Shown: positions 1 through 12,640 of the stretch, piece after piece
How the letters are laid out: each line of letters opens with the position of its first letter
Numbering within the stretch: position 1 is the stretch's first letter
Assembly: GCA_023653785.1 (NCBI GenBank)
Contig: JAMKCH010035279.1
Location: forward strand, 62,001-126,000
Length of the DNA: 64,000 nucleotides
Direction: 5' to 3'
From: Ophioderma brevispina
Taxonomy: Eukaryota; Echinodermata; Ophiuroidea; Amphilepidida; Ophiodermatidae
Notes under the pieces: model-generated
The model's database searches: none
The model's input: the letters and a program-made list of their open reading frames with translations, nothing else
Told to the model about the DNA's origin: nothing
Position numbers and translations under genes: made by a program

Positions 1-376
1 TCCTAATCTTAAAACGTGTTTCCATTTTGGTCCCATTTTTCCACATATACAAACTAATTTAACATGCTAATATTCTTGTTATGTTACCCTAGTATGCTAA
101 TGTAAAGTTGCTGCATATGTAAAATATTATTAGGTAAAATATCAAAATACTTCTTTTGACATTTAAAATACCTCAACGTCCTCAGATTACAGGGATTCTA
201 AAATGTATAGTTTAATATACCTTATATTAGTGAGATAGAGGGCAAAATAGCTCAAAGCCAAATGTATATACTATTGTGTACAGAGTCAAAATGTTAAAAT
301 CCTGCAACGTTAACTGAGTTGAAATGCATCCCAAATTTATTCTTCAACACCAAGTATTCCAAAAATATGTGACTAG
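1..376. other. Unassigned AT-rich sequence
   Basis: Non-coding AT-rich DNA. I see no open frame, repeat pair or promoter that I can support. Confidence 0.5.
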
Positions 377-503
377 TTGCCATACCATGTGGAGATATAC
401 CAATTGCTTGTATTAGCCCTTTTGACTCGTAACATAGCAATCATACCATGTGGAGATATACTGATTGCCTAGCATTTTTGACTCATAACAGCAATCACGT
501 GTA
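377..503. repeat. Tandem repeat, two units of about 62 bp
   Basis: The phrase CATACCATGTGGAGATATA occurs twice, beginning near 380 and 443. Each time it is followed by a related stretch with a TTTTGACTC core and a CATA(G)CAAT end. The units are close but not identical, with small indels. This is a local tandem duplication without visible coding content. Confidence 0.75.
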
Positions 504-1627
504 TGAAGCTATACATATGTGATGAACTCAATCTGACCCGTGTAAAGGTACTTTGATCACTTGAACTGCTGGACATTGGAATGAAATCTGAAAATGGTGT
601 ATAATAAGAAAACAGCATGTAATTGGGAAAATAAAATGCAATAATATTCATACTCAAAACAGCAATTTCTAAAGACTTCAAACTTTTTATATGGGTTAAT
701 TATTGCAGCAAGCACTGAAAAGCAGTCCGAAAATGGACTGCCACTTTTCCAGATTTTCAAAGCCAAGCGTAAATATGCATTTCCCGCTGCAATTGGCAAG
801 AGTCTAATCGTGCATCGTTTTTGGACAACCTGAAAGTTTATTAGTTCAAAATTAAGAACGTTGCATAGGACGCTGTTACATATCAATCAAAAGCATGAAC
901 CGGTCGCCCCTCCGTCTTGGATCCAGGAGCGTGTTTCAATTTTGCGAATGCTATTTTACGTGTTGGGGTGTTAAATACATCTGTCGAAGTTTGCAACTAG
1001 ACGAGAGGTTTTTTTTTCAAAGTCATAGAGCAGTTCCAAAATTGGACCTCTATTCTTTTATCTTTTGGATTCACAGCAGTAAATATTTCTAAAGCTTACA
1101 AAGTATATGTTTTCATATTTTACTGTAGTAAATTAGCATACTAAAATTTTACTTGCAAGATATTACTATGCTTAATGTAGGATCCGTAATCGGTGTTGGA
1201 TTTACCATGTTCATAAATCTGTGTGTACAATTCCAAACAAACGCCAAAACAGAACCGTTGAGGTACCAGAGCATGAGATTCAAACAATTGTATTTAGACA
1301 ATGTTGTTTCACGTAGTGACTGCGCGCTTCTAAAAAATTCTTCCTCTGAATTATCGAAAAAAATATCTAAAGGAAACCTATAGATTGAGGTTTTTCAGCC
1401 AGAGCAGTTTGACGCTATGAAATAAATCATGGCTTATATTTTCTTGGTTTAAATTTAGAAGAGGGTATAAGTCTCAATCGTCTCCCGCATGACCCTCTTA
1501 ATTAAAGTTGTACTCTAAAATTGTACTCCACTGATCGCACATTAATGGCTTCCCCGATGCGTGAAGGATACCCTTGTACGTTTGTATTGTAGCAATCTGG
1601 CCGCGTCTAAAATATATGCATTTGATC
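504..1627. other. Unassigned sequence
   Basis: Short open frames occur, the longest being 76 codons on the plus strand at 1153-1383. None resembles a known domain and none is supported by splice signals or homologous copies. I see no repeat partner within the window. Confidence 0.45.
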
Positions 1628-2920
1628 GGGTAATCCCCCCACTGAAATCAGCCACGTTTCTTCCCTAATGTTGTAGTTCATGGAATTTTAGCGACTAGTT
1701 TATAAGACTGTTTTTCTGTGTTCCACTGGCAATCGTCGCGTTAGTTCTCAAATTTTCGAAGCGATACAGCCATTGCTTTAACTGACCCTGAAGGCGCGGG
1801 TTTATCTTATCAATCATTTGCAAACGTTTGCAAAAGGAATGAAGACAATAGACTATTATCCAGCGTTTTCTTGAGTCTCCTAAGTTGATTTATTATATCT
1901 TGCCTTACTCCCATAAGGTGTTTTGGTTAAATCCCGTAAATATTGCGAAAAATGTGTCGCCTTAGGCCGTTGTGGGACTACCTCACTGCGGGGGCGATAT
2001 CTCTTTTGTAAAATCCTCAGATTTGCAGATATATTTGTGCTTATAGAGTGAATGAAAATACTCTGTTGTCGAGAGAAGGATGAAACACAGATAGCAAAAG
2101 AAACTAGACGAAGACATGAAAGAGAGATCTGATAACCTTGCCATGTAATCCATATTGAATATTCTTTTCCTTGCTTTTCCTACAATGTGTACTTTTTGTA
2201 CACTATACGCAGCAACAATAGTAAAAACTTCCTTCTAACAGACTGCTTACCAACCTAGAGTGCAAAGGCGTTTTTCAAATCATGTATAGTAGTCAGTGTC
2301 GGTCAAAAGGAAAACCACCCAAATCTCATAGTAGCATCTTAGTCATAGTTGACTAAACCTGTATAGTTGCTGGGTACAGTACACCTCCTGTTACTCAACA
2401 ACTGAGGGTTGCTCCAATTGTTTTCATCACACATTTTTATAGTGTAGGTGTGAATACTATGTGTTAGCATGCATTAACCTTTCCAACGGACAGCTTTGGA
2501 ACCCATCATTTTATAATATTTAGAAACATCTAGTGTGAAAGTTGGGTCGGAAACAATCTAGTCACATATTTTGTAGAACCATAAGGAAAATGTTTTTTCT
2601 TCCCCCTAAAGCTGCTTCCCCTTGCAGAAATCTTTGAAGAAGATTAAAACAGAAAACGGGATTTATGCCAAAGACCTATCAAAAAACATTTTGTAGTTTT
2701 AGAGAACATTTCGCGTTCCTCCTGTGCTATAATGAAATTATTCACATTTTCATTTCTTTGAATTATAAGACCGGAGTATGTTTTTTTAAGTGCACAATGG
2801 CAAGAAAATTATTCAACATAATGAAGTGGACGCCTTATGAATCATTTCCACAAATTTGAAAAGAGTTCAAATCTACGCTTGCTTTTAGGCGGAGCGGAAT
2901 CACAATTACAATGCATTAAA
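1628..2920. repeat. Tandem duplication, copy 1 (about 1.3 kb)
   Basis: This copy begins with GGGTAATCCCCCCACTGAAATCAGCC and ends with GGAATCACAATTACAATGC followed by ATTAAA. It is directly followed by a second copy at 2921-4220. Long stretches agree, such as the segment around GCAAACGTTTGCAAAAGG (near 1820 and 3117) and GAAACTAGACGAAGACA (near 2100 and 3402). Differences are mostly scattered one- or two-base insertions and deletions. Open frames in the two copies are not conserved as a set, so I do not call a gene. It could be a duplicated unknown transposon or a simple segmental duplication. Confidence 0.9.
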
Positions 2921-4220
2921 GGGGGTAATGCCCCACAGCTGAAATCAGCCACGTTTCTTTAACTGATGTGTAGTTATGGAATTTTAGCACTAGTTTATAG
3001 GACTGTTTTCTGTGCTCACTGGCATGTCGCGTTATTCTCAAAGAATTTTACGAAAGGCGATACAGCCATTGCATTAACTGCACCCTGAAGGCGGGTTTAT
3101 CTGATTCATCATTTTGCAAACGTTTGCAAAAGGAATGAAGACAATAGACTATTATCCAGCGTTTTCTTGAGTCGCCTAAGTTGACTTTATCTTGCCTACT
3201 CCATAAGGTTGTTTTGGTTAATTAAATCCTCGTAAATATTGCGAAAAATGTGTGCCTTAGGGATCGTTGTGGGACTACCTCAATGCGGGCGATATCTCTT
3301 TGTGAAAAATCCTCAGATTTGCAGATATATATGGTGCTTATAGAGTGAATGAGAAATACTCTGTTGTCGAGAGAAGTGATGAAAAACACAGAGAGTGCAA
3401 AAGAAACTAGACGAAGACAGGAAAGAGAGATCTGATGAACCTTAGCCATGTAAATCCATATTGAATATCTTTCCTTGCTTTTCCTACAATGGTACTTTTG
3501 TACGCAGATACGCACAAACAATTGTAAAAACTTTCCTTCTAACAGAAATGCTTCCTAGAGCTGCAAAGGAAGTGTCAAATCATTTGTTTATCAGTGTCGG
3601 TCAAAAGGAAAACCACCCAAATCTCATTAGTAGCAATTTAGTCAGTTGACTAAACCTGTATTATTTGCATGGGAAGTACGCCTCACTTTACTCAACAACT
3701 GAGGGTTGATCACAAGTTTTAATCACCATTTTTACAGGTATGGTGTGAATACATGTGTTGAAATGCATTTACCTTTCCCGGACAGCTTGAAGAATCCATC
3801 ATTTATAATATTAGACACATCTAGTGTGAAAGTTGGGTCTGAAAACAAAATTATGTAGCAATTTGTAGAACCATAAGGGAAATGTTTTTTCTTCGCCCCT
3901 GAAGCAGATTCCTTGCGAAATCTGAAAGAAGATCAAAACAAGGAAAACTGGGATCTTATGCCAAAAATATTCAAAAAACATTTTTGTATTTGTAGGAGTA
4001 ACAATTTTCCGTTCCCTGATGCTCTAAGGAAATTATTCAACATTTTCATTCTTGGAATTATAAGCACAGGAGTATGTTTTTACAGGGGCACAATGGCATC
4101 GAACATTTATTCAGACAGAATGAAAGTGGACCGCTACGGGAAATTCATTTCACAAATTTGAAAAGAGTCAAACTACGCTTGCTTTTATGCGGAGCGGAAT
4201 CACAATTACAATGCATTAAA
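2921..4220. repeat. Tandem duplication, copy 2 (about 1.3 kb)
   Basis: Head-to-tail partner of the unit at 1628-2920, of almost equal length (1300 against 1293 bases). The junction is sharp at 2920/2921, and similarity stops after GGAATCACAATTACAATGC plus ATTAAA at 4220. An 82-codon plus-strand frame at 3913-4161 overlaps the position of a different 64-codon frame in copy 1. The protein sequences agree only in patches because indels shift the frame. No terminal inverted repeats or domains are visible. Confidence 0.9.
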
Positions 4221-4339
4221 ATGAGTCCAAATAAGCTTAGTCTTACGGTAGTAGTTTGAAATCGTTTTGAAAAAAATTTGAAAAAGAGCTACATTCATTT
4301 GGGAAGTGTCTAAAACCACTGACTTATGTGAGGCCAATC

Positions 4340-4560
4340 AGTTATCAGAAACGTCTACCACAGAACCCACGAATGCAAAGAATACATACCAAAGAATCAC
4401 CTGCAGAAATATCTTAATGTTCCACGTGAACCAGGTGTGGGTTGTATTCTCCAAGCAAGCAAAGCATACAAAGACTCACCTGCAAACAATATTTGAGGTG
4501 AGCACATTGCAGTATTGTATTCTTCGCATACTGGCTGATCAGAGCAAAACCAAAATTCCA
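4340..4560. repeat. Degenerate tandem repeat, about 80 bp unit
   Basis: Two related segments, each with GCAAAG(A/C)ATACA, then AAAGA(A/C)TCACCTGCA, then a TTGTATTCT(C/T)C end, lie side by side. A 92-codon frame at 4306-4584 spans them, but it has no recognisable domain, so I treat it as chance. Confidence 0.45.
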
Positions 4561-5897
4561 TTCAACATACTTTACCTTCCGTGAAAGACCCTATACAGAA
4601 TCTCATAGAAATTAAATTGTTTACCTGCTGAAGGTGGGTGGGTGGAAGAGCGCCGATATCTAGTTCAATGGTGTTAGTTGTGTCCCCCTTTCGTTAGTTA
4701 ATATTTATTATGAAATAAATTTATTCTGAATATAGAAGTCGCATTGGATTGAAATTACGCTCACAGTTCTAGATGTTTAATAAGAAGACAGGCGAACGCA
4801 CATGGACGTCTACCATATTTTAACCTTGAAAGAAATAGTACAAACTACTAACGCTGTTTACCCCTTAGTTTTTTCTCTCTGGGTTTTTCAACTCTAAAAG
4901 AAGACAATCTTTTGATTTTCTACACGGAAATTATGACAGCATCTTATTCAAACTGGCACATTTCTCAATCAACAAAGTCGTTTCCAAATTGCCTGAATAA
5001 TTTTTCTTCCACAACCTCAAGTTCTCTTTGTAGGTAACGGAAATCATCTGGTATTATTCTTGGTATCCATTCTTCAAACAAAGTGTTTAACAAAAGATTT
5101 TATCTTTTTGCTATTGAATTTTCGATTACGCTTTTCCGCTATCGCCTACCTTTTAGTTGTCCTAATCAGCCCTCTTTATGTCCATTGGGGAATGCACATG
5201 TCGGTGCCAATAATTTTTCATTAAAATGTTTTTAAATCACGGAATGCCAACACTTGTTATTTCATTTAATTTAATACACCAAGGAACAAAATAGGACGAG
5301 CAAGCTACTCCCGGGTAATTGCAGAATATAACTTGTAAACCATTTCTCCTAGTACGTAAACGACTGGTAGATTCAACCTCCATCCTTGTCTAATGAATAT
5401 TAATATTTGTGTTATCAAGACTGGATAAAGGTCCACGCTACTGCGCGTCCAATTTTGAATAGTTAAGACCACAATTTTCTGTGAACTGTTTGTAGAATAT
5501 TCACGTACAGTGGTGTCGCAGTCGAAGACGAATTTAACACGTAACGTTGCCGTCTCCGACTAGACACGATGTATTCTGTAGCCATCACAGCGAACGTTTG
5601 CCGTACCGTAAGCCACTTATCATACCATCTAGTAGCTTCGAGCGATATCATGGTCAATCTCCTCTGAACTAGATATTTCCCTATCCTGCATCTGAATCGC
5701 GTCTGGGGCTGCCGAATCTGGTCAATAAATCGTCATCGTGCATATCTGTTGGCAAGTATATACATAATGGCGTCTTTACTTACGTTACTTAGCCTACTGG
5801 CACAAAACGCCGATCTGTAGCATCTTCTGCCCTAATAATGAACAACCTAAACGTAAGAAGCATTTCCTGTGTCACTGGGGTATGATAAATTCGTCCT
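4561..5897. other. Unassigned sequence
   Basis: No repeat partner or recognised domain. A minus-strand frame of 64 codons at 5463-5657 is mildly GC-richer than its surroundings, but I cannot relate it to any family. Confidence 0.4.
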
Positions 5898-6036
5898 TTA
5901 GGTGAGTAGGGATCGGATACGCATGTATATAGTCCTTGCGGGGGAAAACACCGTAAACGTTCGACCGCCTGCGGCTCACACTGTACACAGGGTTCCTCTA
6001 CTAGATATCTTCCGTATCCGACCCCAACTCACCTAA
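5898..6036. mobile_element. Fold-back (MITE-like) element, 139 bp
   Basis: The left end TTAGGTGAGTAGGGATCGGA is mirrored by a right end whose reverse complement reads TTAGGTGAGTTGGGGTCGGA, followed in both arms by TACG. The arms are about 24 bp with two or three mismatches around a short centre. This suggests a small non-autonomous DNA transposon. No clear target site duplication was seen, so the superfamily is unknown. Confidence 0.65.
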
Positions 6037-6539
6037 TACTAATAGTATTTCGTGTTGCGTGTCAAGCTAGTTCATACGTTTAGAAGCCATGCGTGAGTTG
6101 GGTACTTCAACATGGAATGCGAATTCGTTTGTTAACCGATCGAAAAGAATTGCATTTTTCTCGTACAAGTACACGTATCGCGTGTGTCGCCAAACGGTCC
6201 ATAAATCCTGCTGTGTTACAAGCATTGTGTTCCACGAACTAATAAAAGTTAGAATAATCCTGTACATGTAATGCGCTTTATTTTGAGCCTAGCTCTTTAA
6301 TCTGCAATAGTGAAATCGGTATAATTTCAAAGGGATTTGCAGACAACGGGGTGTCCCGCAACAGCACGTTCAATGTAGCAAAGTTGTATCTGTACAATAC
6401 TAGTTTGATGGACTCGATTATGAATTTGGAGTGAGATCTCTAAAATCATAAATAGTTGATTTCCTTTATAAATCCAGTTTAGTAGAAGATAAAATCTTCA
6501 TAATAAATGAAAAAAAAATCCTATCATCATATGTTAATA
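6037..6539. other. Unassigned sequence
   Basis: Two overlapping opposite-strand frames of 60-66 codons at 6067-6271 are mirror images of the same open stretch. Nothing supports either as coding. Confidence 0.4.
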
Positions 6540-7075
6540 TTTTTTTGTGTCGCCTCAAGAATTGCAGAGGCGACACTTACCATTCCTACTTTTTGTCTGA
6601 CCGTGTGCCCGTGTCTCCGTGTTTTCAAAGGTTACGTTTTGTTTAAAGTTCGAAACTTTTGGGAACCTTCATATGATAAGGTGGTCAAGGGGTCCAACAA
6701 CCAGTCAGCTAGGTCATATGAGGTCAGTTAAAATTGGCTGAAACATCAAATTGGCCTCATTCGAGAGTAAGGTCCAATTCGACAGGAACTTTAGACATAC
6801 AGTGTCCCTGGGGACCTTTTATAGGAATACTGTGGTCAAGGGCACATACAAGCCAATGCTCATCTGAGTCAACTTATGAAATGGGCTGAAAACTCAATGG
6901 CATTTTTATTGAAAGGTTAAGTCCAATTGCAACCATATTTTGGGTCATACTGCAACGGGACATTCAAATTGCAAAGGTTATAGGTCCTCTGATGTTCAGT
7001 TTAAAATAGGAGAAAGGAAAGGGTTGGACGCGAACGCACGCGACACTTGTGGTCCGAGACCCACTTGTTCATTTA
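6540..7075. repeat. GGTCA-rich dispersed repeat
   Basis: The segment is rich in GGTCA and AGGTCATATGAGGTCA-type phrases. It begins with a hairpin with nine-base arms (TGTCGCCTC / GAGGCGACA, near 6549) and ends near GGTCCGAGACCCAC. A related layout, with GGTCA-rich DNA ending in GCGGTCCGAAGACCGC, lies at 9840-10128. I infer the two are diverged members of one family. There is no coding potential. Confidence 0.5.
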
Positions 7076-9660
7076 AGGGCACTACTTATATCCTCAGCCT
7101 CTACCACTCACCTCATTAATGGTGCATTCGTGATTCCAACACCTTCTGTTTTATATCGATTGTCGCACTCAGATATCTTGATAAAACCTTATTCACGAAA
7201 GTTGAGTTGATCCCGATCTTGCTGTTTTGCGGTTTATGAGCAATTGCTTTGTTTCCCACGTCCCATAGGCCCACTGTGTTTTAATTTCTGTCCGTTTACG
7301 GACAGAAAAATACAACCATATGTTGATTAGGTACCGTGGATTACTTAGCTAACGGTTCAGATGAATAGAATCAATCTCAACTTTTTGAGTAAGTCAGGGG
7401 GACCTATGCTGTGATCACGAATGCCCCTTAAACCTGAGATTTACGTCTATAAGATACATGTCTTTTCTCATATCAACTGCAAAATATTTGGCTAACTTTC
7501 TTCCCACTTTTGATGTTTACAAGATAGACTAACTTATATATGGGTTTTAATAACACACACATTACCGCTAACTAAAATGGTATGTCGGATCTATTTTTAA
7601 GTTGAATGTAGTATGTGGTATCGTCCTTGTCAAGAAACCCAAAAACATAATTTGTAATTAGTAGGGCACCTTTCAAAGAAACTGAATGCAATCCCAAATG
7701 CTTCTCACATAAACCCTGAAACGGCGTTTGTTAAAACTGATGTTTGTTGAGAAACCGTCAGGTTCATCAATTTTAAAGAATCCTCCCGTCACCAATACAC
7801 ATGAGGTCAATCCGAATTTGAAGCATATTTTTGCTCTTTTTAAACATTTACAAAAAGACCCTCGAACGAGGTTACAATTGTTGGGTAATATAATTGTGTT
7901 ATAACCAAATCATGTGAAATCCAGAGGTGACTTGTATACACGGCGCAGAAGATGATGCCGTGCAGGGCCGGGTAGAAAGATTAACATATTCATTGTTACA
8001 ATCGATTCCCTTCCAATAAGTCAGCTGTCTGAAAGGTCATATAAAATCAACACAAACTAAATAATGTGATTGACTGATGGCTACTTCTTTTTAGGTAACA
8101 CGTCAACAACACTCGTGAACACACTATAATTACAGCCTTCATTAATGATTCACACCGCTATTTTGAAGTGTATGCTAATGTTTTATAAGGTATAACGTCT
8201 CTCACACCAACTGAATCGACAAAATGCACGGAGCTTACGATAATTAGTAATAATGCAGATGGATATATTTTTGTGTATTGCGGTTGGTAATTTGCACTTA
8301 AAATTTTAATGTTTTGATGATAAACCAATATGATGGCCAGAGTACCATGACGGCTTGGGGATAGGTTAGTAGTTTAATGTAACACCACCGTAACCCCTGA
8401 AACGGATTCTTGAGTTCTGCAAATCAGTGGTATTAAAAAAGGGACCTGACACAGTCCAAAAAATTGGTAATATTGATCCATCATGTTGAAAAGTGTACGA
8501 CTTGCCTAACCCTAAGGGATTCGAAATGTATAGTTTTTGTACTATCGACAAACTAAGGGTTCAGAGTTATAGGCTAGAAACGCACAAATCAATCAAAAAG
8601 GGTCAATTTTCATTTGTTGACCATGGTCAATTTTAAAGTTGCTCCGACCTGGATACAAGATGGTGCAAATTATCGGTGGCTCATAGGATTAAAATACAGA
8701 ATAGTTGTGAGTGTCCTCAATGGCTGAGTACTAAAGGTCAAGACCATTGAATGTACTGGACTTTGCTCTTCTGTTCTCTGTTATTAGACAATGCAGGTAT
8801 AACCTGTCAACATGATTGGATCATTAAAAAATAACCCCTGTACAATTTTTGCCTAGGCTCCCCTCTCCTTAATGCAGCACTTGTATCACTTTTTTAGCAC
8901 TCAATTCTACAGAATTGATTTCAGGGGTTCCTGTCATGCCTGCCTAATACGGGTGAGTAAAAAACACTTACCCGGTATTGTTCCGCATTGTGAATGTTTA
9001 AGTAACCTATATCTCACATCATTGGTATCAGTTTAAAGCTTATTTCATTCTTAATTTGCTGGCAAGGATCATTCACATCGGTTAGGTAAGACCGAGCTAC
9101 AGTCTTTGAATCAGTTATCTGTGTGCGTTCTGTCCACAGATTCCTCACATTACAATGAACGACGTTCAGCGAAAATCAGTGTTCCAAAAGGAAATCGGGC
9201 TAATTATTGACTGCAGAAATGCGATTCTAGTTAATTAACCCCACTAACTTCAGTCACAAGTTAACCGGCGATGTCCTCATACGTTATCTTCTTCTTCTTC
9301 TTCGTCCTCATCCCTCATAACAATAAAGTAACTTGATTACATTATCAGTTTCTGAGTGCCTGAATACATCATAACCATAATGAAAGGCACGCAGGCCATT
9401 GGGTGACAACCTTTTGAGGTGTCAAATTTGTCTATATTTGTATACCAAAATATGCCACATCTTGAAAAAAAAGGGTTTGAAATTCCAAACTACCATTATC
9501 ACTGCCTTTTACACATTTAAAAAACCACTTATTTGACGTAAACATAGACATACATTGGTAGTCATTTGCTAATTTTGGCCGCCGTGCAGTCAAATGGGAA
9601 TCCGTGGATGGGGAAAGCTGATTACTTTATTCAAAGGACTGTGCTCGGCCTATACTTACC
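7076..9660. other. Unassigned sequence with one strong hairpin
   Basis: No genes or repeat pairs recognised. A perfect 11-bp inverted repeat, TTTCTGTCCGT / ACGGACAGAAA with a two-base loop, lies at 7284-7307. A short CTT run is at about 9287-9302. Confidence 0.4.
7284..7307. repeat. Perfect 11-bp-stem hairpin
   Basis: TTTCTGTCCGT, a two-base TT loop, then ACGGACAGAAA. No poly-T or protein context suggests a terminator or a structured RNA. Confidence 0.6.
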
Positions 9661-9800
9661 ACGATTGATTTTTTTGCAGCAAATTCAGAGTAATGAAATA
9701 AGCTTTTCGATGATATCACATGTTAGATATATGTAGTTTAATAATAAAAATGGCGAACACAATCCTGGTCAATTTTTTTGACGCCACCCTGTATTTACCA
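9661..9800 (+). repeat. Dispersed repeat, copy 1 (partner at 34705-34825)
   Basis: Shared landmarks in the same order and strand in both copies are TTGCAGCAAATT, a TAATGAA(A/C)TAAGCT block, an ATGATA(T)CACAT block, then AAAAATGGCG(A/G)ACACAATC followed by GGTCAA and a poly-T tract. The similarity is strong over about 120 bp. It looks like the end of a transposon. The second copy abuts a LINE 3' fragment, so the sequence may be part of that or of another element. Confidence 0.75.
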
Positions 9801-9839
9801 GTCACTCCTTTTATACTCGAGATGTTTTACAAATTTCGG

Positions 9840-10128
9840 CCAGCTCACGGGTTATTAATGCAGGAAGACACATAGGGATCACTTTGTCTGTTGATGATGT
9901 TGGTTTCGGTTTGTTGATATGTCACATATCAAGGTCCAAAGGTCATGTAGGTCAAGTTGTAAAATTGGCAATCTGAAAAGTTTGTGAATGGAACCAAACT
10001 TGTTTAATGGATTTACACATGGAAACCCTCATTGTTTATGAGGTCACAGGTCACATATCAATGTCCAAGGTCATATGAAGTCATATCATACATAACCCCG
10101 CGAGACTAGCGGTCCGAAGACCGCGATG
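9840..10128. repeat. GGTCA-rich dispersed repeat ending in a hairpin
   Basis: It has repeated AAGGTCATGTAGGTCAA and GAGGTCACAGGTCACATATC phrases. It closes with the perfect hairpin GCGGTC-CGAA-GACCGC near 10110. It probably belongs with the segment at 6540-7075. Confidence 0.5.
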
Positions 10129-10429
10129 TATTTTTATTTGAAGCATTGGTTTTTAATAGACACCCAAGAAAGCCACCTACATGAGGTTGTTTGCAATTGG
10201 TTCATATAATCTCGGGAAATGGATTAAAACAGTCAGAAAGGTTTTACACCCTACTTGGGCGCGTTTCGAAACTGCTTGCTTTGCTTTATATATGGAACAG
10301 AAGACTTTAAATTTGATTCCAGGACGATGAAGGACCTACGTGTTTCATTTGTTTGTCCAATTCCAAACAACCATACAATAATGGACTAACCCCAAGGAGT
10401 GTTGGAACCTGTCGTTTTATTATTCTATA

Positions 10430-11545
10430 CAGACGATCTTGAAATCAGCGCACAGGAGCAAGATTCACACAGTTGTTGAAGAGAGACTATCCAAAGCTTT
10501 GGATGAACTTACTTCTTTTTATGAGGAAAACCCCTACGTGCAAATCCATCCAAGACACAGTGTGTGCTTTCCATCTCCGGCAACCGTGAATCAAAGGTTA
10601 TTTTAATGTAACCTAGTCTGGAACATACCTGGAGCACTGCCATAACAATGTCTACTTAGGAATCACATTGGACTGCACTCTCTCTTATAATACCCACATT
10701 AAAGAAGAAGAGAATAAAGTATGTTCACGAAATAACATCTTGAACAAAACAACTTAACTGCACGGGATGGGTTGCTCGCCCACATACACTAAGATTGATG
10801 GCACTGGCTCTGTGTTTACCATGTGCCGAGTATTCTTCTCGCCTGTAGCTGTATGGGAAAGATCAAGAAGCTTGACAACAGGTTTAAATCCCTCCTGCCG
10901 GCTCAGGATGTCCTTCGTCCTATTACAAACGGCAATTTATTTATACTATAGGATTGATGCACAAACATCCTCGATTGGTACTCAAGCACGCAAGAACATA
11001 GCTGGCCAACCGCCTTAAGTCAGAGAGAGCAAATCCAACTGTCTTGAAGCAGTCGTCTAAGGAAAAAGACTTGCTACCAGCCAATCAACATCTTTTGGTA
11101 TCGAACCCAGTGAGCATCTTCCACCTGGAGCTAACTCCCATGGGTTGAATGGCGATGTTTCAACAATTGAGAACGGGTGTGAAAGTAAATTATAGTCCGC
11201 CGGAGCCACAGTCCGGGCTCCATAGACGACAACGGAATAAAGCGTGAAACTAATGTTGCGTGAAGATCGCCTGAAATCGAGTGCCCTATTTTTACCGTTG
11301 TAGCCGACTATGAGTACTGTGGTACGATAATTACTTTCTACACCTGAATCGATCGATCTAAGGTTTTCCTGCAAAAATGGGGCTAACTAGAAGTAGATTA
11401 GGATACTGTTTGTGGTTATGGAACGCATCACACACATGGGAACATATAGTGGTCTGCCCTCTTTTGCATCACCATGCACACACAAGAGCCTTGCTGAATT
11501 CAATTAAGCAGGCAGACGATGTACTAGACGATGGCTAGAGAACTA
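10430..11545 (+). mobile_element. LINE 3' fragment: C-terminal part of a Jockey-like reverse transcriptase, decayed
   Basis: Plus-strand translation in shifting frames reads in the order expected for the C-terminal half of a non-LTR reverse transcriptase. There is an RLSKALDELTSFYEEN stretch near 10478, then YLEHCHNNVYLGITLDCTLS near 10625, the thumb-like run KVCSRNNIL near 10718, and AVWERSR near 10848. Farther on come an LRTGVKVN block near 11170 and NASHTWEHIVVCPLL near 11422, matching the family's terminal Cys/His segment. At least three frame changes and several stops break it. The catalytic YADD region is absent, so this is a 5'-truncated dead copy. The order of conserved blocks is seen in the sequence; the clade assignment (Jockey/CR1 group) is from general knowledge. 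Confidence 0.8.
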
Positions 11546-11679
11546 CTGTGTTTGGAATCGATAGAAAAGCTTAGCTACTTCCAGCCGATTCTTTACTACA
11601 ACAATTTCCAATACAGCAGTGCAAAATGGACTTTAATGCAATAGGGGCGCGATTTGTTTGTATTTTGAAGACTCCGCTT

Positions 11680-11970
11680 GAGAGTGGCTTTTAAAAGGTC
11701 GCAATGGTCCATCACTAAGCCTCGTCCCCCGAAGCCTCAGATTTTACCAGAAAAGGTCAAATTCGTCTGTCTAATAAAGCTGCAATTTTTTTTATCAGGT
11801 ATCCTATTAAATCATCGGGCTAAGAGGTGTTTGGGTCTGGTTTATGAGGGCGTGTCTATTTTGGTCGAACAAATTATTTACAGAGATTCACATGGGTATC
11901 AACTTTTACCTCTCATACCAACTGAACAGGAAATTTGGACTGACCTTTACGGATGGGGTATCGGGTGTCA
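11680..11970 (+). repeat. Dispersed repeat, uninterrupted copy (partner at 27050-28060)
   Basis: It aligns with 27050-27240 and then, beyond an insertion, with 27946-28060. Common landmarks are ATGGTC followed by CGTCCCCC / GCGCCCCC, CAGATTTTACC, GGGCTAA, then GGTTTATGAG / GGATTATGAG, ATTTTGGTCGA, CTCTCA(C/T)AC, and TTTAC(A)G with GATGGGG. The 117-codon frame at 11678-12031 covers it but has no known domain, and the partner copy does not keep it open. It is probably an uncharacterised transposon family. Confidence 0.7.
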
Positions 11971-12640
11971 AGGTCATTCAACTCAGACGAAAACTTTCTA
12001 TAGTCTCATCACCCTGTATTATCATAATTAGCCACCTATATGGTCGGAATCTGGATTGACATTTCAAAGAATAAGCAAGATCAACAGTATTCTAAATTTC
12101 ACTCTTAGAAAGAGTCACATTTCATTCCTTTGCAGGTAGGAAATATGAAACCAAAGTAAGATACTTAATATTTTCTATGTACTTTATACCAAACCCCTAC
12201 CGTATTCATACCTTTTGGAAGGGATCTTTTAGATATCAGTTAATGTATTGTATCGTGCACTAGTGTAACGTCTTTCCTTTGCATTACCGAGAACCGAAAG
12301 ACGTTTTCCAAAATGTTGCGCCCCTAATTTTAATTGGACCTTTTTCTTTGAATATTGAAAAATGCTTACAAGGTATTGAAGCATCATATATTTCTGTAGT
12401 GTAATGCACTTTAGATTTTCATGTTCAAATTGTATAATATGCCTCTAATCCAAATGTAATTCCTGGGCTGTGACCAATGTTTTTTCAATGTAGCTACAGG
12501 AGTATTGCCCTTTTCCAATTATGTTCTTGAAAAATGGAAGTTGCCATATTGGCAAAGGTGCACAATATCATCATCATCTTAATGTGCGGAACTAGTTAAA
12601 ATATTGATAATAGTAGAATTTGTACATATACTAACTGATA
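11971..12640. other. Unassigned sequence
   Basis: AT-rich, with no recognised domain. The extreme 5' part of the LINE that follows could extend into it. Confidence 0.4.

Noticed and set aside
1153..1383. A 76-codon plus-strand frame as a small gene
   Set aside because: No recognised domain, no splice or promoter support, and frames of this length are common by chance in AT-rich DNA.
11057..11374. A 105-codon minus-strand frame
   Set aside because: It is antisense to the C-terminal region of a LINE reverse transcriptase.
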